From: Rostratula benghalensis
Taxonomy: Eukaryota > Chordata > Aves > Charadriiformes > Rostratulidae
Assembly: GCA_013399305.1 (NCBI GenBank)
Contig: VXAI01000092.1
Coordinates: 446,372-510,371, forward strand
DNA length: 64,000 nucleotides
Direction: 5' to 3'
Shown here piece after piece: positions 37,271 through 51,152 of this stretch (position 1 is the first letter of the stretch; each line of letters opens with the position of its first letter). Both the position numbers and the translations under genes were made by a program. Under the pieces are notes generated by a model that was given only the letters and a program-made list of their open reading frames with translations, was not told where the DNA came from and made no database searches.

Positions 37271-40200
37271 ATGCTTTCTTAAACCTAATCTGAAGTGATA
37301 AACAATGACGTGTATCTCCTGCAGATATTACTGCAATGTCTCTAATGTGATAAATACTTGATAGTTTAATTCAACCACGCTAGAAAGAAATCAGCTGCTA
37401 CAGATGAGTTCCCTAGGCCTTCTCCCTTTTGGAGACCACTCAGTTAACAATTAGTTTGCTGTAATTACTGTGTTGCCTATTACTCACTGAAGCATTTGCT
37501 GATTTTATTGAGGTGCCTGAGCAGATAAGAGCTGTACTTCCCCCAGCCTTCTCCATTACCATGATTATAAGTAACATTCTGCTCACTATGAAATATCCAA
37601 TCTTTACATTAGTGAGACTCCAAAAATAATTTCTGTGGTAAAAGAACAAAATGTCAAAGTTGAAACAACTTTTGCTTCTTCTTCCTTGCTCCAGTATTAA
37701 TATCATTTATTCAGGAAGCTGTTGGGTTGTCTGTGCAATTTATCAGAACGTGGGGGTTAGCCTTATGGAACACGTCACATCTGCTGGTGGGGTATACTCA
37801 AAGTGGTTGGCCAAGAGCCAGGTCTAGAAGCAAAATATCATCTGGCAGACTGACGAACACTGCTGAGGCCAGTGCTTGGGTATCCTAGACAGAGTGCTCA
37901 AAAGTCAAATACTAGAAGAAGGTATTACAAAAGCAGAAAACATTAGCCAGCAGGTCATGCCTTGAATTTCTGAAAGAAAACAAAAATCTGCCCACACCAG
38001 GTTTCCCCCCTTTTTGCTCAACACTGCCCCCAGGTGAATGACAGCTTGTGCCCATTGGCCATTGGCTGTGCCCACAAATGATGCTTGAAATATAGATCAG
38101 TTGTGAATAAAAATTCCAGCCAGACACTTCAGTCCCAGGTCACTCTCTGACCATTTAGCAGTACATCTGAGTCCATCATTCACCACCTCAGTTATTAAAT
38201 ACAACCTCAACTTCAACAAGATTTTTTTCATGCGTTTAAGCATTAAATTTGTGCAGAACCTACTGTATTCTAACAGTTAGCAACATGTAGATACAGTAAC
38301 AGCAAGTACATAGAAGAATTTTGGAAGCTTTGTTCATGGTTCAGGCAGAAATAATAGAATGACAGCAAGTGGCAGTGGAGATCTGGGCGGGATCTGAAAC
38401 AAGGACAACTTTTTTGGTTTCTACTTCTACTGTGAGCAAGTATTTCCATATTTGCAACAACCAGTTGTTGAATGCTGCATTCATGACTGCAATTAAAAAC
38501 TTGTGAATAAGAAAAGACTGGTGGATGCTTAATATGATGAATTTAGCTATGATTCTTTCAAGAAATAACTTATGTTGTTTTTTATGACTATGTTAGATAC
38601 CTATCTAAAATTCAGATTGTATGGGATAGGTATGGACTTGTATCCTCTCAAAATGTGCATTTGGGCTAACATAAAATAAACAAGACTACCTAACCTGACA
38701 AATCAGGATGGAGGGAGTAGGGAGAAATACACCAGCAGGAGGCAGAAAGTGGGTGAAGGCTTCAGATCACATCCTCTGGAAAATACTTCAGAAGTTTAAG
38801 TTGCCTTTAATTTTAATAGAAGGTGTCTTATGGTCACCAGTGTAACAGATCTCTCCCCTAGAGCCACAATCTTCACAGAGATTTTGTGAAGAAAAAGTAA
38901 GCATTTGACAGAACCTTGTAAATTCTTCAGGGAAGAGACAAAATAATTGCACTTTGTATTCATAATTATCGCCAGTATAGATAGTTATTAGACAAGGACT
39001 TTCTCTAGAATAAATTAAGCAAAATTATTATTTATTTAGAAATGAGTACTTCCTCTAAATCTAGCCTTACCCTGAAGCTTATGGAGGAGTATTTTGTACA
39101 AAATATAGTTGGTAATGATCTCAATTGTCATATTTGATTGAGGATAAGAGATTTACTGACTCACAGTAAGAAATGTTATCCATGCATGCCTACATGGACA
39201 GCAGCAGACCGAGATGAGTGTTGGTTTGTATTTAATTTCTTTTTCAAAGAGAAATTCTTGTATTTCCACTTCTAAATGCTAGTATGACAAATAGATGCTC
39301 TCGTGCCAAAAATCTCCAGGTGGTAAGTGATAGACACCAGGAAATGGATTTGCCAGACTAAGAAATAAACTTGAGAAGTCACCTGTTGTACCACCAATCG
39401 GCAGTAAAACTAGTTATCATTTATATTGGAAAGATTTTTACCAGAATATTAAAAATTCTTTTAAGAATGAGGAAATATGGTCCTTTTATTAATATTGCAC
39501 CTATAAACTTAGGTGTATCACTGAACAAAATCAAGGCATCAACTGCATTTCACTCTCGTATTTCTTTTCCTAGCACTTCCATTTCTGTTGTCCATGTGCA
39601 GGTATTATATCTTCTTGTAAGAATTTGGCATATATTAATTCCAAAAAAGTGAATAATTATGAAAAGGCAGCAACATTCTTTACCCCTCAGGTAATTTATC
39701 AAACACCACACATGTGTCCATACTTTAAACCTGTCAAGCAGATCAAAGCAATATTCTTTGCAATAATAGACTATACTTTATGAAGAAGTCAGTACAATAG
39801 GTCTACTGTACATCAAAGATGAATTTATAAAAAAGTATAAGGCTAGGACTTATAATAAGTAAAAACACAGCACTAGAGACCTGGCATGAAACTCTTTACA
39901 GAATATTAAAACAGTTTTAAAAAAACAACAACCCATAAATCATCACTTCTTTATTATTTTTGTCCACGCTAATCTTTACAACATTGCCCTATAAACCACC
40001 AAACATAGTCCATTTGGAAATCACACCTTCAAAGTTTAAACTAGAGGTTGCTACTTTGATGACTGTCTATACTTATGTAACCAAAGCATAAAACAGAAAA
40101 CCACGATGTATTTTATTTTTGAGGCAGGATACAATTATTTAATCCTTATGTTTACCAAGAACTTCCAGTGGAATCAAGCTTCCTAACTAAGATTAATGAT

Positions 40201-43200
40201 GTTTACAGTTGTTCCAACAATCCTCAGAAACTGATCTAGTCAAATATTTGGAAGAGAGTGAAGCTTTTTCACACTTTAAATGCTGGGTTTTTTTCCCCAG
40301 TTTCCCCCATTCTTCTTCAATACACATGAAAAACAGTTTTCCAACGAGATTCAAAGCCAGTATATTAGCAATATATTTTCTCTTTATTCTTCCAGTTTTA
40401 AAACGTAGTTAGACATTCAAATATGGCTTCCGAATAAAAGGGAGAAGAGGTAACAGATTGCAACCTCTGATACTTGGACATTACAGCAATTATTGAACTT
40501 TTAAAGTCATGGATTGCTATTTTAAAACAAGAAATAAGATGTGTTTTTTTCACTGGGAAATAATTACTTATTGGAAAAGTTTATGAATGGCTACAGTGGA
40601 ATATCTATCACTGAATTATTTTATTATTTTTAGAAAAAAAATTTATGGAACAATCATTTAAAAACTAATTAAAAATCTCCCATCTAAAGAAGAATTAATT
40701 GAAAGAAATCTTACAGTCTGAAGTAATTCCAACCACAGTGACCTCCACTGTCACCTTAATCAAATAATCTGTAGAACTCTGAATTATCAAAGAACCCATA
40801 ATGATAGAAAAGCCAGCATACCTGTCAGCTTTGCTTCCAATGTTAGACAGCTTTCCAAAGGCCATCTTCTTTATTTGCCCAAATCAGTTTTAAATACCAT
40901 TTCTTTCAGCCTTAATGCTACTTGTCTCGTTCAGGCTAGTCATATGGCTTGTTTGTCTGAAACTGCACCCCTATCTATTTTCCAAATAATACTTTTAATT
41001 TCATTTTGGCAATCTATCTGTTTTAATTAGACTTTGTTAACTCTCTTAATTAAGTTCATAAATCAGTAAAAAATCCAGTCATTAGTTCTATTTTAAATAA
41101 TGACTAAAAGCCAACTAATCCAGTATCACTACCAATCCTTCAAAGGCCACCTGATTCCTCCAACAAGTGCCATGTGCCCTGATGAAGTCAGACTCACTGC
41201 GATTGATGAAATGGTGTCATTTAGTGTGTGCCCATGCTTGGAAAACATTAAAAGCAAGTGGATCAGCTTAAGGTATTGAATTAATTATTGGTTATTTATT
41301 GAACAGGGACCTGCTATGATCTAATATCATTCTAAGCTGCAATGCTAAACTGTTGAAAGGAGAATGTTAAGAACAGCTCTTGGCACTTGGAAGATTATAG
41401 TGGGATAATCAGTAATTTTATCAGAACTCTAGCAATACTTACTATTCTGATTACATAGTCATAATAAAATATTCCAGAAATTCATCAATGCCAAAACTTC
41501 AACTCTTGCAATTTCACTAATAAGCAACTACAACTGACCACTACATTTTGATCTTATGTTCATGGCACACATATGGAATTCTATTTCTAATTGCAATAGT
41601 CTGATAAAAACTAAAACCTGCCAGTATTATTTTTTTCAGTTTTACTAAGAATTTTTTTTTATGTGAGTAGAATCAGAGATTAATCCATCTAGTTGAATTC
41701 ACATTGAGAAAAAAATAATATTTTCTGAAAAGTCATAGTCTTACTAACTCATTAATTGCAGTTTACTGGATTAAGATATGTCTATGGGTTTTGAGACCCA
41801 TATACAGATTGTTCCCAACTATAAACATATTTAAAGGAAAACTCAGACATAGTACAAAAGATATTATAATTATAATTCTAATTACTGAGAGAAGCTGGCA
41901 GCAAAGAGCCTACTTTTACCTAAATACAGACAAAGGTAGCGTCTAATATCTTGTAGTATTAAATGTGCTTTTTAACCTTTCATAAACTATACTTACTTTT
42001 CAGACTCTTCAGCTGTCTTTGCAAAAATCACATAATAAGCTCCTAAGTACTGTCAAACCAAAAAGTGCTAAATTGCTCTTTAGCTTTATCAGATAATCCA
42101 GTGGTAAGGAAGAACTAGAACCCCCCCCTTTTAAGCCTAAAGAGCAAAATTATAAATTCAGCTTTCAAGACTGCCTTGAAGAACTGATTGCAACAGTTTC
42201 CTAATAATAACAAAAGCATATAAATAATTAAATAAATACATTAAAATATTTTAATACTTACTTGATGGTCAATATTCATTGTTATATATTGTAAAAACAG
42301 AGGTAAAACTGAAAAGGAATCCAAGTGATCCTCTCTAGCAGATATCAAGTAGTACCCATGATTTTAGAAGCAGGAAAAACCAGCATGGTCACTCATGCTA
42401 GGAAAGTTTGCTGACTATAATAAAAAGGTATTTCAGGATGTGACTTCTGCTGTATTTGCTGTATTTCTGAATTGTGGAGAGACATTAAGAAAGAGGGCTT
42501 ACATTTTTTTGTGAAGGTTTGTATTTTTCAACAGTTTTGTGAAGTTATTGGTAGCAATATGTAAACTTGTTAGGCACTGAAAGATTTGTAATTTTCTGGT
42601 TGCATGCTTTTTAAGGGGAGAAAATGAATTTTTTGGTCATACTGTGCACCAAAGAAGACCTCCATTAGAAATATCATTAATGTAGCCATACACATTACTA
42701 GAATAAATTCCCCTAACTGGAGCAGTAATACAGCTAATTTCTCTCCCCATTTGCTCCAAGTACCAGTGCACTTTATTAAGACTAAGACAGACCTCAGATA
42801 ATCTACACCAGTGGCTTCTAGTCATGTTTTCAAACACTGAGAGATTACAGAAATATCTACTATTAAAGACAGTCATACTCTAAATTACAGATATATACTG
42901 ACTCTCAGAAAGGGTTGTGAAGTACTTAGAACATGTACAAGGCATGTTTTCTATATTACCTAGCACATATCACCAAGGATTAAATCCTAGTTAATTTATA
43001 TACAGAGTGAGCTCCAGACAGAAACTGTGAAAAGTATTCTGTGCTGAAAACTTATCCACTGTAATACTGCTGATTTGTACTCATTTACTACAAGTCAGCA
43101 AGAATACAGGGAAAAGGCAACCACTGCATTCTTCCCCTTTTCTTCAGAGAAAGGACATCACTGCTCACAGCCAGACCTGTAATGACATTACTGTAAGTTA

Positions 43201-46200
43201 TGTATTCCTATAGAAATAAGCTGCACATGTCCCTTTCCTGTGTGGGACTAAATGCTAAATGGATTTTTGCCTTTCCAGCACTCGAACCTAAAGTTCTTAA
43301 TTTTATTTGAAACCCAGATTTAGACCATCATGCTGCCATAGGAGGCTGGGGGAGGAAAAGCACAAATACAAATTTCCTATTTCTCTAAAACCTTAAAAAA
43401 CCTACCACAATTGCTTTCATGACTCCAAAGGTCAAATATTTATTAACACATCAAAACACGCAGCTGCAAACTCAGGTTATTTGCAGTCTAAGTTATCTGA
43501 TTGCTTAAAATCCCATCCATAAATTTAACATAATCAAATCTGGAATATTATTATAATTTATAATCTGAAATTTTACAATACAAATTCACATATGTATGTA
43601 AAGTCCTGGGCTAAAGGCAGAGATGCAAAAAAAATCTGTTTATTATAACCAGATATTTTAAAATAAATTAGTTCTTTCCCATTAGTTTACTGCTAGATTT
43701 TTACTGTTAGTGCATTTAGACAAAATTTAATTATATAGTTTTAAGTTTTTTCAGTTTCCCTTAAAACCAGAAAATACTTTGTTTTTCAATGCCATGTCCA
43801 CTACTAAATGAACCCACACACTTGGAGAACCCTAGGTTTCTCTATAAAACATTAATTATGTTAGATAAACAGCAGGGATGAGTGTGCATTTATGTAAAAT
43901 CCATATAAGAAAATCAGTTCTATTTTCAGTGTGTGAGACACATGTGTAATACCCATGGACTCTAATGCAAAACATCAAAAGAAAAAATATTTTCCTTCCA
44001 GTGACTGGTGTCAAGCAGGTCATCTACCTTTATAGTACTAAACATCTGTTGGGTGTGAATTAACTTCAGTGGCATAGGTTTTCTTAATGAGCGATGTGCC
44101 ACAATTGTGATGCAATGTGGATAGCCACCTGCTTTCAATCAGCTTAAATCCAGTCCCTTGGTAAACTTTCCATCCCTTTTCCCAGTATATCCTCATTTAC
44201 ACATTGGAAAAGGCTAATGAAATGTTAATTATATAACAGAAAGAATTCAACTTTGCATAATGCGGTCAGACATATTTAGGAATGTCACAGTTTTGTCACT
44301 GCAATTATATTTATTTTATTTTCAAATATGCTAAACGTGCTTGCATAAAGGATACTTCTTTTTTTTTTTTTCCCTTTAAAAACAAAGAACAAACAAGTTC
44401 TTCAACTCCTGCTGTTAAAGGCTCTTAAACTCAGCCATTAAAAGATTGCTTTCTTTCCAACAAACCAAGTTAAAAAACTTAAGAAAAAGCTCTCTAAGCA
44501 TGAGTGCCAGTCAGGTGCAACAGAGAGAAAAGGTACTGAGAAACCCGATGGTTCTCTGACGTTCGTTCACTGCATTCAGGGACCAATGAGTAAATCAATC
44601 AGCAGCAATCAGGAATTACTGACAAGTAATTATATTACTTATGAGAAGTAATTACAAGATAATTGTAATTGTGGGAAGTATTATTACAAGATAATTTATT
44701 AACTATTGATAATTTCTCACTGTTTATCCAGGGTAAAATAAACTAAGTAAAACACAGAATGCAATCCCTGTTTCTAAGTTACAGTTAAAATGTTTCAAAT
44801 TTAACTCAAAACTGAGAAGTCCTTAACTAACAAAAAATCCCCCACCAAAACCCAACGAGCAATCTAAAAAATAAACCACCCTGCCAATTCAGCATGGAAA
44901 CACGAATGGCTGTATCATTGCTAAGAACATTAATTTCAGAGGGGAGAGAAAAAGAGGGGAAAAGAAGAGGACTTTGAATACTCTCTACAGAGAGTACATT
45001 GTAAGATTGTGCCTTTAGGTAATTGAGAGAAAAAGTTTGTTCTGCAGATAAAACATAACCACTATTGATAAGCAGCATGCCCGCTGGGAACAAGAGTTCA
45101 CATATGTGTGTCTAGTTGATTAAGTTTCCATGGAATAAGGAAGAAGGTCCTCACCTAGATAAACGATCAATTAGTCTAGATGACTCAACTAAGAGTACAA
45201 GGCCAAGGTAATGATTCACAGTTATCAGTGTACAATTATAGTGATCTATGCTGGGGCTGATCACATTAAATATTTGATAATTATTATGGAAAAAGGAATT
45301 AAGAGCAAGATGAGAATTTTTTCCAAGTATACTAACTTAGTCAGGAGCCAACTGTGAAGAACTGAAGAGTGCTTAGTGAAGAACCTAGAATGCTGAATAA
45401 ATAAAATAAAATAGCAGATTAAGTACAATTCAAGTAGAGCTAAAGTGATGCAAGCAGGAAAAAAGAACCATAAAAGGAGTATAAAAAGATGGTTGTCAAG
45501 TTCATTATTGTCACCTAAAACCGATTTCTTAACCGTATTACACACAGTTCTATGAAAAGTTCAGGTAGAAGAAATAAAAGCAAGAAAGATCAGTAGAAGA
45601 CGTAAAACCCCAATTTTCTTATCAAGAATTACAGAAAAGGGAGATGGAATAAATTAATGGTTGTTCTAACATTATTTTCAAGTCGTGTGCTTTAACTAAG
45701 TGTGGCTTATTTTTTGAAATCCAAGGCAGGTGAATAGAATTTACTGAACAAAAACCACGTGAATAAGAAATTGATAGGGGGCTGTTCTGATCAGTTAGAG
45801 ATTTTACATTAGAACCAGTTCAATCATAAAACTACAGTAGGTATCCTGATATGAAAAATCAGTGAAAATACCTCAGCTCAACATCTTTTTTTCATGTCCC
45901 TTGGTAGCATTCTGCACCAAATGAGATTTTTCCTCACATCCAAGCTTGAATAATGTTTCCTTTCATTTTTAATGATATAACTTCTTGTATATCTCTATAA
46001 TTCTTTGTACAACTCTAGATGATTCTACTTCAGCCTCAGTGTTTGCACTTCTCAAATATTTGTGGCTTCACAGCTCCAAAACATTCATCTTGCAGCAAGG
46101 TGTGTGCATTTGACTCTTACAACCCACTCCCTGTCCCATAAACCATACCCAGAAACCCCAAATATTTTGTTCTCTTTCTTTGGACAACTGGTTAGCTTCA

Positions 46201-46479
46201 AAGGGCTGCTTGCTAGAAGAGCTGTCATCAGCCCACGTAGCTGGCACCCTTGAGTGCTCACCTTGCTGGAGACAGAATCAGCAGGGAGGCCTACAGGAGT
46301 GCTAGAGAGAAGCAGAAAAAGACAGAAGCTTTAAATACTTATAGTTTTTACTTGGATATTTACTGCAAACAGCAGAATCTGTGGGCTCTGAAATAAACAC
46401 AAAGCACTGCTATGTGTAAAAAAAGACGAACACAGCTAAGTGACAAAGCTAAGATGAATAAAGCACAGCTTCTGATTGA

Positions 46480-47490
46480 CATGATCCTCATTGACATGGA
46501 TTCCTCAGAATCCACAAAGAAGACATGTTTCAGATTACCTTCTATGATAAAATGGCTGGATCTGTGGACAAGGGTAGAGCAGTGGATATCATTTACCTCA
46601 ACCTTGTCAAGGCTTTTAGCACTTCCGCAATATTCTTGTATCCAAGTTTGGACATTACATGGGTGAACTACCAGATGGATAAAAAGTTAGTTGAATGGGT
46701 GAGCTCAGATAGTACTGGTTAATGGGAAGCAGTGAACATATACAAGGGCAGGGCTGCTATCCATGGGGACCTAGGCAGGATAGACAAATGAGTCAAATAA
46801 GAACATTAAGATGTTAAACAAGGATATATGTGAAGTCCTGTACCTGGGAAGGAAGAACCTCAACAATGACAAAAGCTGCTTGCAAAGCAGTCCCAGTGGA
46901 CATGAGCCAGTGATGTTTCTGAGCAGCAAAGGTGGCAAACAGCATCTTGGACTACACTGTCAGAAGCATGGTCAGTAGATCGAGGGAAGTGATTATTGCT
47001 CTTTACTCAGCACTTGAGATCACATCTGGAATGCTGTGTCCAGTCTTGGTCCTCACAGTACAAGAAAAATATCAACTGAATTCAAAAGAGGGCAACCAAA
47101 ATGGCTACAAAATCAAGAGAGCAATATTAAAAGATGACAAAAAGTTTAATCAGATGGCATCCATGGGCCATGTGTACATCCATGTGTACAACTACTTGAT
47201 CACAGTCCATAGAGAAGATGGTGGCAGACTCTTCTCAGCAATGCCAGGTGATAGGATGAGAAGCAATGGACACAAGTGGGCATACAAGAAATTCCAATTA
47301 GATATTAGGATTTATTTTTTGTTTTAACCATTTGGGTGGCCAAATAGGCTGTCCAGAGAGCTGGTGTTAATTTCTGTCTTTGGAGGTATTCAAGATTTGA
47401 TTGAAGCCCTAGAGCAACCCGATCTAATTAGGCCTGCTGTAAGCAAGGGCCTGGACTATATGAAGTATGTAGGTCCTTCACAGCCTAAAT
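46480..47490 (+). mobile_element. Old CR1 LINE, internal reverse-transcriptase part to 3' end
   Basis: Plus-strand frames contain eroded CR1 reverse-transcriptase segments. One reads TFYDK then VDKGRAVDIIYL and VKAF; further along are SRSREVIIALYSALE and REDGGRLFSAMPGDR. These occur in the order expected for CR1 ORF2 but in different frames and with internal deletions, so the element is dead. A poorly matching 3' region around TGGAGGTATTCAAGATTTGA follows. The ends are approximate. It lies antisense to VPS13B. Confidence 0.8.
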
Positions 47491-50400
47491 TATTCCAAAA
47501 TTCTATCCTACACCTTAAGGCTTGTATGCTAAAAAGCAAATCTACCAAATCTATACACACATGCATAACTGTGTTTGAACAGATGCTAACAGGACTGACT
47601 TTTCCTTGAAATAAGACCTCATACTTTAAAAATGGCTTCCCGACAACAGGTTAAACACCACATTTTTAAATGTGGTTGAACAGTTTGCCTGCAGGAAAGA
47701 TACACAATCGAGATTATTAATGGGAGTGCCTAAAGAAAAGCCAAGCAAATACACTCATTGCCTTAAGTCACTGTCATACAAAATTCCATTCGTAATCTGA
47801 GTTCCAATCTAACCTACCCTTGGTCTCAACCATAGTGCTGAAAAGTCCTGTCAAACCTTATATTTCCCTAAACCTTTTCACTAAATCTGAACAATGATTC
47901 TGTGTATTCTATTTGCTGGGTTTTTTTTTCTTTAAAAAGGCTAAGTCTGTACTAGCAATGTAGAGTTTTCAATCTGCTGGACACCTTCAGAAACAAGACT
48001 TTTTTTGCAGCTTTCAGTAGTTCATGGTCAGATGCATAAAAATTCAAATGCATTTCTATCAATTCTGCAGTGTCTTTAAATTGGCACCAATGCATTTAAA
48101 AACACAAATAATTTACCATTCCTGTTCTCTTCCTACTTTCAGGCAACATAAATCCTACAGCTTTTGTTACAGTTTTCAGTTAATTTTTCAGTATTGAAGT
48201 ACATTTTTTGACAGATACTCAACAAAATCTTTGACAAGAACATATCTCAATCTTTTCATTATTTTAGCAGAAAAAAGGACAATCAATAAAAACAAATTTC
48301 ATTTATGGATGGTTTTCTCAAGAAATTCAAGGCATTACTCTATTCTCTTTTCTATTTAGAGAATACCTGTGTGCACTGTTCCTACATATTTTTGCTTTTC
48401 ACATGGTTCATTCACGAGTCCTTGTAGAGAAGAACTGTATGTGCATAGGTTCTGAATACTCTTGAAAGTAAATGAACAATTAATGCAAACAATTCAATGG
48501 CATAAATTCATGTACATATACCAAAATAATATTTATTTAAAAATGTGTAAAGATGTCTGTTCCACAAAAAAATGTTCTACTCCTTTCAACTTAAAAAAAA
48601 AAAAATAAAGAAAATCCCTGCCATGATGTCTTGAGGTTTCATACATTCTGATTTCGAAATGCAAACTTTCTTGGTTTCTCCATTTCATTTTGTACATTCC
48701 CATGGGGAATACAGCTCTTCTGTTTCTTCCTGCTTTTCCATTAATCATGCTTAAGGATCCAGTAGAAATGCTACAAACCAGAAACATTAAGTCTGCAAAG
48801 CAAATAGGCACTGTGGGGGGAAAAAAAATCTTAAATCTATTTTCTATAAATTGTCTTGCTGAATAAGACTCTGTTGAATGCAAATGCAAGACGAACACTG
48901 AACCAGGGGAAAGACAGCACAGGTTCTGTGTATCACTATGACCTGCATGACAGCCTAAATAATTTGCAACGCTTTAGGAAAGCCTTTGGAGGATGGATAA
49001 CTTCAGCTCAATTTTCCTCTTAAAATATTGGACAGCACATATCCAAAGGTGTTTAAGCAACTGGCCAGTGCTATCACTGGATTTCTCTTTATATGTGAAA
49101 GGACAAGTTGTCTGGGAGAGCCTTTAGTGTCCAGAAAATACCAAATGTCATTCCAATTCATTCAATGTCATTCAAAAACGGGCGAGGAAGAGGAGCCAGG
49201 CTCCAGACTACATTGAGATGAAAACAGCAGCATACCAGTATACAATATGTATTATGTTTGTCTCTGCTGACTAAAGGAGAAAACATGAGGATAACATTAT
49301 ATATATACACACTAGAGGGTGGGGTAGCTTTGCATAAGCACATGACACTACAGAACATGGACAAAAGAAGTGAATGAAAAGTAACCTACTACTGGATTTT
49401 ACATTTTCAGTATAGTGAATCAAGATATAGTTCAACAATTTATTAAAGAGAAGACAAACATCACCTTCCACCAGAAATAATCCCATTACTCATTATAGGA
49501 GACCTCAATAATGCAAGGGAGATATCAATGAAGAACAAATTGGTACCTTGTGATGTAGTGAACAAAAAGCTTTCTGAAATCATGGAATAAATCGCTTTTA
49601 TGTTTGTACAATCCACATCAATCATGCAGCGCTTCTGCACAGCACCAACTTTAAACTAAAATTCTTGGCACTCATTCAAATCTTCTGATTCTATCCATTC
49701 CACTGACAATGGGAAAACAGTGCTCCACAAATTATTTATTGAAGTTATTCCCATATATACTTATTTGTAATGATTATCTCTAGAAGAGGCCCTGTGTCTG
49801 CAAAGCATCCAAGGAAAGGAAAGATATTCCGCATTTCTTTTCTACATCTTTCACGTTTCTACATAGTAATGAAACAATGCCCTTACTTCCCTCTATCCTT
49901 GAGAGGCAAAGGGATGATGTGACGCCCAGATTAGCAGGATACAAACAACTTCTGGGGTTTTGACAGGGTGAGGAGAGAGGAATATAAGGAGTTTGGCTGC
50001 TCCAGAGCACTCCCCACTTCCACCCAGCCTCACATGCATGCTGAATCCGTAAGATTCAGAAAAGGGAGGAGGAAAGTTTCTTCAGCTCTCCCATTAGCTA
50101 GATTCTTGGAAAGGAAGAGTTAATTGTGTCTTGCTGTTTAACTCTCTCCCTAACTCTTGTTCTTATTTTTGAAGACTTCTCAATGAATCCAACAACCATT
50201 CCAGTGGAATTTGTACCTTGTCACATATCATCTTCTACTGTCTTTAAAAGATGCTGTCAGCCTGACTAGATTACTGGTTTTGAAGATAAGAAATACTGAT
50301 CTTTTCTTACAGCAAAGTTTTCACTTTCTTTTCTCCTGACCTTTTTTGTATCAGCCCAGAAGTTTAATAATTAAAACTCTGTCACAGCTAGTGATTGGCC

Positions 50401-51008
50401 TTTAATGCAGACTGATGTATCAAATTCCAGAAATAAAGAATGACAAATTCAAGAGATTGTAGCTAAGCACTGTAAAAGTCCAGAAAAAAACCCTAAAGAT
50501 TAGTTGTTGTGAAGACAAAGGACCCTTCTTGATGCACCCGACAACACTCTTACTGAAGAAGTATAAGAATATTCAGAGGTGAGTTGAATCTTAGGGACCT
50601 GAGTGAAGACAGTTAATGTGAGCAGAGGTTGCCAGGCACAGTGAAACTTTTACAGTTTACTAAAAGCACAGAGTATAGTAGGTGAACTCATAAGAATATG
50701 ACAAAGCTTCAATAAAAGTTAAAATTAAATGCTGAACAACCTCAAAAAACTACTTCAAAATTAATTTCCTTCATTGTTTACAAAAGATGCTGCCAAATTC
50801 ATCTTAGTCTAATTTATTGAATAATTTTCTAGTTAAAATAACACATCCTATTGATGGGACAAAATTAGAATGCATTTTAAAGCTGACCAAAAAGCAATAA
50901 TAATACACATATTTCACTTACATACACAATTTTGTCTAGATGATACAAACACCTGATCAGAGTTATGAAACTCTGAAAAACACAACTGCAAGTCAGAGAA
51001 AAACCTAC

Positions 51009-51152
51009 CTCAGCGGTGCTACTGGAAGGTTCCAGTCCAACCATATTGGCTTGTACCAGCTGCTGAAGAAGTTGTACTTGAGCCACATTGAGGAAGAAAT
51101 CCAAGTTTGTCGTCACATTCACCTCCAAAGAATGACCACACACCAAAATTTC
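51009..51152 (-). CDS. VPS13B: VPS13B internal coding exon C
   Basis: This exon is 144 nt, exactly 48 codons, in phase 0 at both ends. The minus strand shows a pyrimidine-rich acceptor ending CTCCACAG, then the coding block, then GCTGAG|GTAGGT as donor. It encodes EILVCGHSLEVNVTTNLDFF followed by a Gln/Leu-rich amphipathic stretch around QLLQQLVQANM. It joins exon B as HPE-EIL and exon D as TAE-VSK. Because it is a multiple of three with phase 0 at both ends, skipping it would keep the frame. Identification as VPS13B rests on family recognition and on the consistent exon chain. Intact. Confidence 0.94.

Larger units (their letters stand above)
18635..51008 (-). other. VPS13B: VPS13B giant intron between exons C and D (32,374 nt)
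   Basis: The intron runs from donor GTAGGT at 51008 to acceptor GTGCAG at 18635. The flanking exons join in phase 0 (TAE-VSK). It holds old CR1 fragments near 19990-20475, 37085-37270 and 46480-47490, a 33-bp tandem duplication at 20558-20623, a 10-bp hairpin at 30790-30814 and homopolymer runs. I see no nested gene; all open frames are short, mostly lysine, phenylalanine and isoleucine-rich, as expected for AT-rich noncoding DNA. Large stretches (about 21-30 kb, 31-37 kb, 38-46 kb) hold nothing I can name. Confidence 0.85.

Noticed and set aside
46932..47327. Open frame of 131 codons on the plus strand
   Set aside because: It is an eroded piece of CR1 reverse transcriptase in a shifted frame, part of the dead element and not a host gene.
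48533..48898. Minus-strand open frame of 121 codons
   Set aside because: Composition is that of random AT-rich DNA with a lysine/phenylalanine run from a homopolymer, no splice-compatible match to VPS13B, and no domain.
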